Source of the DNA: Spirochaetaceae bacterium
Lineage (GTDB): Bacteria > Spirochaetota > Spirochaetia > B11-G9
Direction of reading: 5' to 3'
Assembly: GCA_030600745.1 (NCBI GenBank)
Contig: JAUVLL010000100.1
Location: 1-9,359, forward strand
DNA: 9,359 nucleotides
This document shows, piece after piece, positions 1 through 4,392 of this stretch; the stretch's first letter is position 1; every line of letters starts with the position of its first letter. The notes beneath the pieces are model-generated. The model made no database searches. It was not told the DNA's origin and worked only from the letters and a program-made list of their open reading frames with translations. The translations under genes and the position numbers were made by a program.

Positions 1-303
1 ATCACTCTGGCAGAGCTATTACATGGAGTGGAGAAAAGTACCATGCCGGAGAAAAACCTGAAAAATGTTGAAGACTTTGTTTCCAGACTGGAAGTGCTTC
101 ACTATGATGAGAACGCTGCGTCACACTACGGTGAAATCAGAGCCGATCTTGAGAGGAAGGGAACTCCTATAGGTGTTAACGATCTTCACATTGCCGGACA
201 TTCAAGAAGCCAGGCACTTATCCTTGTTTCCAATAACACAAAAGAGTTTATACGTGTAGAAGGGTTGCGTCTAATTAACTGGACAGAAAATTCCAACTCA
301 TAA
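1..303 (+). CDS. vapC: VapC-type PIN-domain toxin, C-terminal part (5' end outside window)
   Basis: The reading frame is open from the first base and ends with TAA at 301-303, giving 100 visible residues of a protein normally about 130-140 long. It begins with ITLAELLHGVEKS, the segment that carries the second conserved acid of VapC toxins (Glu, visible residue 5). Next come a helical middle part and the motif KGTPIGVNDLHIAGH with the third catalytic Asp (visible residue 61), then SNNTKEF and the usual C-terminal RLINW. The first catalytic Asp lies upstream of the window. VapC proteins are Mg-dependent ribonucleases that cut tRNA or rRNA and are held inactive by a VapB antitoxin; the subgroup with GTPIGxND and NNTxEF resembles tRNA(fMet)-cutting VapC. 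Its antitoxin should lie just upstream, outside the window. The GTG at 28 is an internal codon, not a likely start. Confidence 0.9.
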   Translation: MTLAELLHGVEKSTMPEKNLKNVEDFVSRLEVLHYDENAASHYGEIRADLERKGTPIGVNDLHIAGHSRSQALILVSNNTKEFIRVEGLRLINWTENSNS

Positions 304-521
304 AATACTAATTTCATCTTTATTAAAAATCACACGATTTCCCAATTTGGTCCTGGGAATAGTACCTTTAGAACTCATAGAATAAATTATACTTGTGGAT
401 ATTCCAAGATATCACTTAACTGCGTAATGTTTAGATAATCACGGTCTGTCTCTGGGGATTCATGAATACTTTCAGAATCGCTTTCTGAATCAGTATCTGA
501 AATTGAGGGAGAATCAATATT
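298..521 (-). pseudogene. Excisionase-like helix-turn-helix protein, frameshifted remnant
   Basis: Reading the minus strand, one frame (from about 521) gives a Ser/Asp/Glu-rich stretch and then YLNITQLSDIL (from 437), the first half of a MerR-like excisionase HTH (HTH_17 type). A second frame continues without a gap as GISTSIIYSMSSKGTIP and RTKLGNRVIFNKDEISIL, ending with TGA at 298-300. Together they rebuild the family pattern 'LT..LA..LGIS...IY.....G.IP..K.G.R..F.K.EI'. The switch needs one added base around 404-407, so the gene carries a one-base deletion. No ATG, GTG or TTG opens the upstream frame after the TAA at 522-524, so the 5' end is also damaged or uses an unseen start. The last bases overlap the convergent VapC gene by 6 bp. 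Such small proteins often regulate or direct excision of mobile elements. The family call rests on pattern memory. Confidence 0.7.
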
Positions 522-717
522 TTAAATACCTTATTTATAAAAGTATATAAGAATACAGTAAGAGCTTTTTGCGCTGTATCTCATTTTCTACTTTCAAAAT
601 ACTTCTTCTCTAATATATTGGCTCTAGACTGGCGCAAAAAGCCAAAAACAAGCCGAATTCAGAGACATCGCAAAAGCCTGTAATATAACATATCTGGATG
701 ATTTAGCAGAGAAAAAG
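304..717. other. Stretch without an intact gene
   Basis: This 414-bp AT-rich stretch holds most of the frameshifted HTH remnant (up to 521), a short imperfect tandem repeat (two 12-bp copies of the GATTCAGAAAGC type on the minus strand, about 467-490), and an 11-bp perfect inverted repeat (564-574 and 632-642). On the + strand, a frame open after a TAG near 625 reads GAKSQKQAEFRDIAKACNIT and then YLDDLAEKK before running antisense into the phosphoesterase gene. It looks protein-like but I cannot assign it, and it may be the tail of a lost gene. I see no convincing terminator or RNA gene here. Confidence 0.6.
564..642. repeat. Perfect 11-bp inverted repeat, 57 bp apart
   Basis: GCTTTTTGCGC at 564-574 is exactly complementary in reverse to GCGCAAAAAGC at 632-642. 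The arms could pair in RNA from either strand, but no T-run follows on either side, so it is not a standard intrinsic terminator. I see no target-site duplication, and the 79-bp unit is too short for a transposase gene. It could be a small non-autonomous element, a recombination site, or a structured 3' end of the phosphoesterase transcript. Confidence 0.6.
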
Positions 718-1479
718 TTATTTTTGAAAATCAATATATCTTATTTCATTTTTATCAGTATCTATAGAAACAAATTTCATCTCTTTCGGGAAAGCTCCAT
801 TAATAAAATTACCTTCGTATCCAAAGGTCTGATGAATATGTCCAAACAAATGGTAGCGTGGAGTTTTTCTGTTTATCAAATCTTTTAAAGCCTTACTCCC
901 ATAGTTGTAATCCATAACTCCATATGGCGGACCATGGGTTACCAGGATAGTGTTGTCATCAATCAGCTTCTCCAAAGAAGCAAAATCTTTTTCCTGCTCA
1001 GTTTCCGGTTTCTCGAATAATCCTCCTACAAAAGGTGATGTGTATTGATATCCAACAAAATTATACTCTTTATAATGTATTTTCTTCTGATTTATATTTT
1101 TCTGATTTTTGTAATTGGACCATTCAAGTCCACCAGCAACTATGCCATCATCATTGCCCATAATAAAATAAATTGGTTTTTTGGACAGTGACAAAATATT
1201 CTGAATATCATGAACTTTGAGCTTTAATGCCTGACGATAAAAAATATCTCTTTTTGATTCCACATTTCGATTATTGTCCCCAGGAGACAATTCTTCCAGA
1301 AGGTCATCAGGTTCAAGTCCTAAACGGGAAAGAAGTCCCTCTGACTCTTCCAAAGAGAAATGGGTCATAAGATCCCCGGATAATATTCCCAGATCAAAAT
1401 TAGAATTTTTTAATAATTCTGAGTACTGCTTAAATGCCGGAACCAGCCCATGAATATCACTGGAGAATAGAATTTTCAA
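718..1479 (-). CDS. Metallophosphoesterase (calcineurin-like phosphoesterase family)
   Basis: The 253-residue protein has all metal-site motifs of the calcineurin-like superfamily in order: SSDIHG with D8 and H10, LSGDLMTH with D36, IMGNDDG with N109, VTHGPPYG with H182, and the closing FGHIHQ (H214 and H216). These residues hold two divalent metals and hydrolyse phosphate esters. The substrate cannot be told from sequence; relatives include cyclic-nucleotide, nucleotide and RNA phosphoesterases. A roughly 40-residue helical insert (about 42-85) lies between the second and third motifs. There is no signal peptide or membrane segment, so it should be cytoplasmic. The start is TTG, 8 bases after AGGAG, and that ribosome binding site overlaps the last codons of the PIN toxin gene, 5 bp away. 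It is therefore the third gene of the antitoxin-toxin operon and should be co-transcribed with it. Confidence 0.9.
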   Translation of the reverse strand: MKILFSSDIHGLVPAFKQYSELLKNSNFDLGILSGDLMTHFSLEESEGLLSRLGLEPDDLLEELSPGDNNRNVESKRDIFYRQALKLKVHDIQNILSLSKKPIYFIMGNDDGIVAGGLEWSNYKNQKNINQKKIHYKEYNFVGYQYTSPFVGGLFEKPETEQEKDFASLEKLIDDNTILVTHGPPYGVMDYNYGSKALKDLINRKTPRYHLFGHIHQTFGYEGNFINGAFPKEMKFVSIDTDKNEIRYIDFQK

Positions 1480-1484
1480 ACTTA

Positions 1485-1922
1485 TTACTCCTGATCTAAA
1501 TTAATAAACCCTGTTTGCTGTTCTTTTATGTAGTCAATAAATTCCCGTGGAGATAATACTTCTATTCCAAATCGGCTGTTTTCCGGAAAATGCTTCAGGT
1601 TCCCTGTAATTAGACAATCCACTTTTGCAGAAATTGCTACTTCCATAAATGGATTATCATCGGGATCCGGAAGGGAAACTGGTAACGGAGTTGTGGGATA
1701 GTTTTCTGCTTTATTTCCAATATATTCAATAATAATCTCAATACTATTTGTATCTAAATCAAATTTTGGACGATAGAGAACTTCCTGATATTCAAAAATT
1801 ATTCGTGAATCAATACAAAGTGTAAGCTCACTGCCTGTCAGCATCCGGACAATCTCACCGCATGTACCAAAAGGAGAAAGCAGACCAGAGACAAGAACAT
1901 TAGTATCAGGAACTACCCTCAT
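1485..1922 (-). CDS. PIN-domain toxin of a type II toxin-antitoxin pair (COG1569-like)
   Basis: The 145-residue protein is a single PIN domain, a predicted Mg-dependent ribonuclease. It opens with MRVVPDTNVLVSGLLSPFG, carrying the first acid D6. E44 in IIFEYQEVL is the second, and D86, D88 and D89 in LPDPDDN the third group. LITGNLKHFP (104-113) is the usual fourth-strand motif, here with Asn where many relatives have Asp, followed by the IEVLSPREFI ending typical of this 'putative toxin, PIN family' group. Length is normal and the active site looks complete. Its ATG overlaps the antitoxin stop in an ATGA (1919-1922). No clear ribosome binding site precedes it, so translation is probably coupled to the antitoxin. 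It differs from the VapC at the left edge and belongs to a separate pair. Confidence 0.9.
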   Translation of the reverse strand: MRVVPDTNVLVSGLLSPFGTCGEIVRMLTGSELTLCIDSRIIFEYQEVLYRPKFDLDTNSIEIIIEYIGNKAENYPTTPLPVSLPDPDDNPFMEVAISAKVDCLITGNLKHFPENSRFGIEVLSPREFIDYIKEQQTGFINLDQE

Positions 1923-2215
1923 TGGGTACGCTTTTGTCGTTCCCGACGTGCTTCCTTAATTTCAGAATCAATCTGCTTCATAGTTATACTGTCTGTACCC
2001 TTGATCATTGATTCTTTCTGAACAGAAACAATAGCCTGTGTAGCCCGAACCTGACGCCAGGCAGCCAGAGATTTTTCCACCGATTCTTCGTTTACTGCCG
2101 TAATTACCGCGACAGGCCGACCGTTATTTGTTATAACCATCTCTTTTTCCAGGGGAAGATCACGCCATACCTGTGCCGATTTTGTCCGAAGATCTCTAAC
2201 ACTTAAAAATTTCAT
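1919..2215 (-). CDS. Phd/YefM-family antitoxin
   Basis: The 98-residue protein starts MKFLSVRDLRTKSAQVWRDL and continues with MVITNNGRPVAVITAV (about 26-41), the classic Phd/YefM DNA-binding domain with its 'G.P.A.I' turn. The C-terminal half is highly charged and should wrap around and block the PIN toxin encoded immediately downstream (ATGA overlap). Phd-type antitoxins also repress their own promoter as dimers, and this gene is preceded by a strong promoter with repeats. I prefer the ATG at 2215 because AGAGG stands 9 bases before it. A TTG at 2224 would add three residues but lies at the ribosome binding site itself. The protein is longer than many Phd proteins but normal for partners of this PIN group. 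Confidence 0.88.
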   Translation of the reverse strand: MKFLSVRDLRTKSAQVWRDLPLEKEMVITNNGRPVAVITAVNEESVEKSLAAWRQVRATQAIVSVQKESMIKGTDSITMKQIDSEIKEARRERQKRTQ

Positions 2216-2230
2216 TATTAACAACCTCTT

Positions 2231-2270
2231 CTATACACAATAATATACACGATTGTATCACAATGTCAAA
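2231..2270 (-). promoter_or_regulatory. Promoter and probable operator of the antitoxin-toxin-phosphoesterase operon
   Basis: On the minus strand TTGACA (2264-2269) and TATATT (2242-2247) are 16 bp apart, a near-consensus housekeeping promoter placed just before the antitoxin ribosome binding site. The core holds an inverted repeat ATACA-4-TGTAT (+ strand 2245-2258) and two copies of TATACAC on the + strand at 2232-2238 and 2244-2250, spaced 12 bp from start to start. This is about one helical turn and suits cooperative binding of Phd-type dimers. The operator role is inferred from position and the usual autoregulation of the family. Confidence 0.7.
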
Positions 2271-2350
2271 TTTGAAGGATAGTAATTTTTTAAATTCTGC
2301 AAAATCAATATCTTCAGACCAGGAATCTCTGGTGTCTTCCATAATTTTTC

Positions 2351-2542
2351 TCATCTTTTTCTTAATATATCAAGATCAACATCAAGATCTACTTTACCGT
2401 GGAAATTTATCAGTCAATTTCGTTTCTCCTGATTTATAACATTTACCAATGCCATTTTAATCAGTTCTGTTTTGGTTTTTGAGTTTGTTATAACCATAGC
2501 TTCATCCACCAATTCTTTGGGAAGATCCAGGGTTGTTCTCAT
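2351..2542 (-). pseudogene. vapB: VapB-type antitoxin, interrupted by an in-frame TGA
   Basis: From the ATG at 2542 the minus strand reads MRTTLDLPKELVDEAMVITN then SKTKTELIKMALVNVINQEK and RN, the ribbon-helix-helix domain of VapB antitoxins (DUF2191/VapB_antitoxin type). A TGA (2414-2416) stops it after 42 residues. The same frame then continues with LINFHGKVDLDVDLDILRKR and ends with TGA at 2351-2353. 'FHGKVDLDxDLDxLR' is the normal C-terminal, toxin-binding tail of this family, so one point mutation (for example CGA or TGG to TGA) split a once complete 63-residue gene. A GAGG box 8 bases upstream of the ATG supports it as a former real gene. No PIN toxin follows. An ATGA overlap at 2351-2354 opens a 52-codon frame (2354 down to 2196) that I do not recognise and that runs through the next promoter. 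Confidence 0.82.
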
Positions 2543-2557
2543 ATGCATTACCTCAAT

Positions 2558-2584
2558 CAATAATATACATATTTATTTATGCAT
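2558..2584 (-). promoter_or_regulatory. Possible promoter/operator of the vapB remnant
   Basis: The + strand 12-mer CAATAATATACA (2558-2569) is identical to 2238-2249 in the promoter of the neighbouring antitoxin and contains the same TATATT -10-like box on the minus strand. The self-complementary hexamer ATGCAT occurs at 2579-2584 and again at 2543-2548, flanking it. No good -35 is visible. The region is AT-rich, so part of this may be chance. Confidence 0.35.
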
Positions 2585-2654
2585 AGATACTATGTTCCTG
2601 GTAGGTCCTTCCTGTATCTTAAGAAAAAATAACAGTATTAAGAAAGTTAAAGAG

Positions 2655-2695
2655 CAGCCCGGTGCCTGGGTTCCAGTCCGGGAACACTGTCATAG
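2655..2695. repeat. GC-rich patch of overlapping inverted repeats
   Basis: Within AT-rich flanks, this stretch contains CCCGG-TGC-CTGGG, CTGG-GTT-CCAG, CCTGG paired with CCGGG, and GTTCC-6-GGAAC, which all overlap and exclude one another. It lies between the vapB remnant and the 3' end of the MotA-like gene. It has no T-run for a terminator on either strand and lacks the rest of a tRNA, although the GGTTCCAGTCC part resembles a T-arm. It could be the structured end of an old element or a transcript 3' end. Confidence 0.35.
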
Positions 2696-2759
2696 ATTGT
2701 TCAGGAGGCTGAATAGTCTCAATTTAATAACGCTCGTTGTAAAAGGAGCCCTCTTCGCA

Positions 2760-3221
2760 TTATTTTACTATTTCGTTAAGCCTTCTTTGCAGTCCTGTTT
2801 TAAAGGGTGTTGTAACTACCATACTGAGGATAACAGCATACAGAGTAGTTATTAGAGCAAGAGCCAGGGCACTTCCAATTACTTCCGGTTCAGCGAGCAT
2901 CGCAAGAATAGCTATTAAACCGATAAGCGACCCCATTATCCCGGACAGAATCAGGTATTTCTGCAGGGATGAAAAAAAGACTATTCCATTTTTAAGATCT
3001 ACAGGTTCAGCACTCTCTTTCTCAAAACCGATTGTAAAATACTTTCGGATATCACTTAAGCTGTAATTAGCCAAAAGAAGAACCAGAGGACACATTAGAA
3101 TGAGTAAGATGCTCATAAAATCAAGATAAATATCAATATCCCCTATTCCTACTGATATCCATTCTGCCAGAAACAGTAATACTGCAAAAACGATAATTGA
3201 TAAAAAATAAGTTTTTTTCAT
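2760..3221 (-). CDS. Small MotA/TolQ/ExbB-like inner-membrane protein
   Basis: The 153-residue protein has four predicted membrane helices: about 5-26, 35-53, 89-110 and 113-137. The second half follows the MotA pattern closely: GIMGSLIGLIAILAMLAEPE (94-113), then VIGSALALALITTLYAVILS (114-133), like MotA's 'GMIGTLIGL...L..P..IG.AMAVALLTT.YG..LAN'. P139 in TTPF lies near the position of the conserved 'LP' of MotA, but the proline just before the GxxGTL motif is replaced. MotA has about 100 cytoplasmic residues between helices 2 and 3; here only about 35 remain (54-88), and the total is little over half of MotA's length. A role as an ion-channel or force-generating subunit is possible but unproven, and no MotB/ExbD-like partner with a membrane Asp is seen. 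The ATG overlaps the previous stop in TAATG, with AGGAGG 6 bases upstream. Confidence 0.75.
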   Translation of the reverse strand: MKKTYFLSIIVFAVLLFLAEWISVGIGDIDIYLDFMSILLILMCPLVLLLANYSLSDIRKYFTIGFEKESAEPVDLKNGIVFFSSLQKYLILSGIMGSLIGLIAILAMLAEPEVIGSALALALITTLYAVILSMVVTTPFKTGLQRRLNEIVK

Positions 3222-3523
3222 TATTTCCCTCCTGAAATTAATGATACTGATACGAGTTTATTTATTTCTACTAATCCCGCGGGGATTATAGTATCCAGAT
3301 TATGATATACATAGAATTCCGCACTTCTGCCTGCGAGTGTTGACGGTGTTCTGATACCTGTGACTAAGGGAATAGAGGCCAATACTATTGCTGCAGCAAA
3401 AATAGTATTATAAATCCTGTCCCTGGCAGCTTTGTGTGGGTTTTTAGATATTACAGGAGATGGAGTTTTAACCTTATCAATTTCTAATTTATAATAATCA
3501 AATATTGTTTTATCAATTTCCAT
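3221..3523 (-). CDS. Unknown single-pass membrane protein (possible anti-sigma-like)
   Basis: I do not recognise this 100-residue protein. It has a charged N-terminal part (1-36) rich in Lys/Arg near the membrane, one hydrophobic helix at about 37-56, and a 44-residue C-terminal part predicted outside the cytoplasm (positive-inside rule). This is the topology of small anti-sigma factors, and it directly follows a sigma-factor gene, but no zinc-binding anti-sigma motif is present. It could instead be the partner of the four-helix MotA-like protein, though its helix has no acidic residue as MotB or ExbD have. I chose the ATG at 3523: GGAG stands 6 bases before it and it lies 1 base after the sigma-gene stop (TAAtATG). 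Starts at 3535 and 3547 would add 4 or 8 residues but have poor ribosome binding sites. It overlaps the next gene by 1 bp. Confidence 0.65.
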   Translation of the reverse strand: MEIDKTIFDYYKLEIDKVKTPSPVISKNPHKAARDRIYNTIFAAAIVLASIPLVTGIRTPSTLAGRSAEFYVYHNLDTIIPAGLVEINKLVSVSLISGGK

Positions 3524-3551
3524 ATTATTCTCCATACTGATTTCCATACTG
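3516..3551 (-). repeat. Triple imperfect tandem repeat at a gene junction
   Basis: Three consecutive units on the minus strand, CAGTATGGAAAT, CAGTATGGAGAAT and AATATGGAAAT, span the end of the sigma remnant (coding QYGNQYGE) and the start of the next gene. Each unit contains an ATG, giving three candidate starts. The GGAG in the second unit serves as the ribosome binding site of the third ATG. Unit-number change would shift the spacing between the two genes. Confidence 0.6.
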
Positions 3552-3785
3552 CTCTATGTAATGGGCTTCAACATCTTTTTTTATGTTGTGAACAAGATAC
3601 TTTAGTGTTCCAACAGGAATCTCCTGAACAATATCCTCAATTTCTGTTTCGGGGTATGTTGTTTTAAGATACACCGTTAATTTAGGATAGTAATCTTTCC
3701 AGATATCATTAAAAACAGTCTCCCGCTTTTTTGTATCCAGTGAACTGTGGATAAAGAGTAAAAGTTGCTTACTTTTTCCTTTCAT
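3525..3785 (-). CDS. ECF sigma factor remnant with internal deletion (likely pseudogene)
   Basis: The frame encodes 86 residues; ECF sigma factors usually have 160-200. Residues 25-56 (FNDIWKDYYPKLTVYLKTTY, then ETEIEDIVQEI) match region 2.1-2.2, with the family's 'DxVQE' motif. Directly after it, residues 55-71 (EIPVGTLKYLVHNIKKD) match the DNA-recognition helix of region 4.2 ('IPVGTVKSRL..A...L'). Regions 2.3-2.4, the linker and region 4.1 are absent, while the frame is kept. The join falls on residues QEI, which both segments could have shared, as expected for a deletion between short repeats. The product would lack the -10 recognition and melting parts and should not work as a sigma factor. 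It is the first gene of a three-gene minus-strand operon; the next gene starts 1 base after its stop. Only a weak ribosome binding site precedes the ATG. The sigma identity is inferred from motifs. Confidence 0.62.
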   Translation of the reverse strand: MKGKSKQLLLFIHSSLDTKKRETVFNDIWKDYYPKLTVYLKTTYPETEIEDIVQEIPVGTLKYLVHNIKKDVEAHYIEQYGNQYGE

Positions 3786-3793
3786 ATATCTTA

Positions 3794-3820
3794 TTATACG
3801 GCCGCCAACAGAAAAAGGTT
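3794..3820 (-). promoter_or_regulatory. ECF-type promoter candidate before the sigma remnant
   Basis: On the minus strand AACC (3817-3820) is followed after 16 bases by CGTATAA (3794-3800), close to the general ECF pattern (GGAACC, 15-17 bases, CGTCTAA). It also contains a perfect TATAAT (3793-3798), so a housekeeping sigma could use it. The -10 ends only 7 bases before the ATG at 3785, so the transcript would be leaderless or nearly so, in keeping with the lack of a good ribosome binding site. An inverted repeat CCAAC-8-GTTGG (3805-3822) overlaps it. Confidence 0.4.
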
Positions 3821-3842
3821 GGATTATTTATAAAACTTTTCC

Positions 3843-3893
3843 TTGACAGCTCTGTATCATAGTACTATATTTATATTGTACTAATGCTATAAT
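3843..3893 (+). promoter_or_regulatory. Promoter and palindromic operator of the GntR-slipin-ABC operon
   Basis: TTGACA (3843-3848) and TATATT (3866-3871) are separated by exactly 17 bp, an excellent housekeeping promoter. TAGTAC (3860-3865) and GTACTA (3878-3883) form a perfect 6-bp-arm palindrome with 12 bases between them, so the -10 box lies inside it. GntR-family operators typically follow GT...AC symmetry, so this is a likely site at which the downstream GntR protein blocks its own promoter. A second possible promoter, the extended -10 TGCTATAAT (3885-3893), lies further downstream and lacks a good -35. Confidence 0.75.
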
Positions 3894-3919
3894 ACACCAA
3901 TAAATGGATAGGGGGTTAT

Positions 3920-4312
3920 ATGGCGACTGAGGTCGACACAACACTCAAGTTCAGCCTGGATTTAAAAAGCGGTGTTCCTTACTACAAACAGGTAATTCTT
4001 CAGGTAGAAATGGCTATTGTGGATGGACGACTTGAAAACGGTGATCAGCTGCCTACAGTCCGGAGCCTGGCAGTAAGCCTGAAGATTAACCCCAATACCG
4101 TTGCACGGGCCTATAACGAGCTGGAGATCCGCGGGATTGTTAATACACAACAGGGAACCGGAACGTTTATCAGTGATAAAAAAATTGAACTCTCAGAAGT
4201 GGAAAAAGAAAGAATACTCTCTGAGCTGACCCGTCCATACTTATCAAATGCCAGGGCATATGGATTTACTTTGGGAGAATTAATTAAACACCTGCAAAGC
4301 ATGGCAGGATAA
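3920..4312 (+). CDS. GntR-family transcriptional regulator, YtrA type
   Basis: The 130-residue protein has an N-terminal winged HTH of the GntR family (about 16-86): SGVPYYKQVILQVEMAIVDG, GDQLPTVRSLAVSLKINPNT, VARAYNELEIRGIVNTQQGT and GTFI follow the family pattern residue by residue. Only a short helical tail (87-130) follows, with no ligand-binding domain, which defines the small YtrA subfamily. YtrA regulators are usually encoded first in an operon with ABC transporter genes and repress it, as the layout here suggests. The effector is unknown. The ATG at 3920 follows AGGGGG by 4 bases. The promoter palindrome upstream is the probable autoregulatory site. Confidence 0.93.
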   Translation: MATEVDTTLKFSLDLKSGVPYYKQVILQVEMAIVDGRLENGDQLPTVRSLAVSLKINPNTVARAYNELEIRGIVNTQQGTGTFISDKKIELSEVEKERILSELTRPYLSNARAYGFTLGELIKHLQSMAG

Positions 4313-4346
4313 ACGAAGTGTATGCAAAATGTATACGCAAAGTATG

Positions 4347-4368
4347 TTTCAGAGGGATTACTCTGAAA
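4347..4368 (+). promoter_or_regulatory. 8-bp perfect hairpin in the leader before the slipin gene
   Basis: TTTCAGAG (4347-4354) and CTCTGAAA (4361-4368) pair perfectly around the loop GGATTA in the 80-bp gap between the regulator and slipin genes. No T-run follows, so it is not a usual terminator. It ends 14 bases before the AAGGAG ribosome binding site (4383-4388) and could set mRNA stability or processing, so that regulator and structural genes are expressed at different levels. Just upstream, a GTATGCAAAA-like unit occurs twice (about 4319-4341). Confidence 0.5.
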
Positions 4369-4392
4369 GCAAAACTGAAATAAGGAGAAGAT

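Noticed and set aside
564..642. Integron attC site
   Set aside because: The arms lack the conserved RYYYAAC/GTTRRRY core sites; only the general inverted-repeat form is shared.
2660..2690. Possible tRNA T-arm (GGTTCCAGTCC)
   Set aside because: The loop is not the normal 7 bases, and no acceptor stem, anticodon arm or CCA end can be built around it.
2741..2755. Short hairpin AAGAGG-GCT-CCTTTT (minus strand) after the MotA-like gene as a terminator
   Set aside because: The stem is 6 bp with one G-U pair and a 3-base loop, and the T residues are part of the stem rather than following it.
2472..2855. 127-residue open frame on the + strand
   Set aside because: It runs antisense to the VapB remnant and the 3' end of the MotA-like gene, has no ribosome binding site, and its product looks like no protein family.
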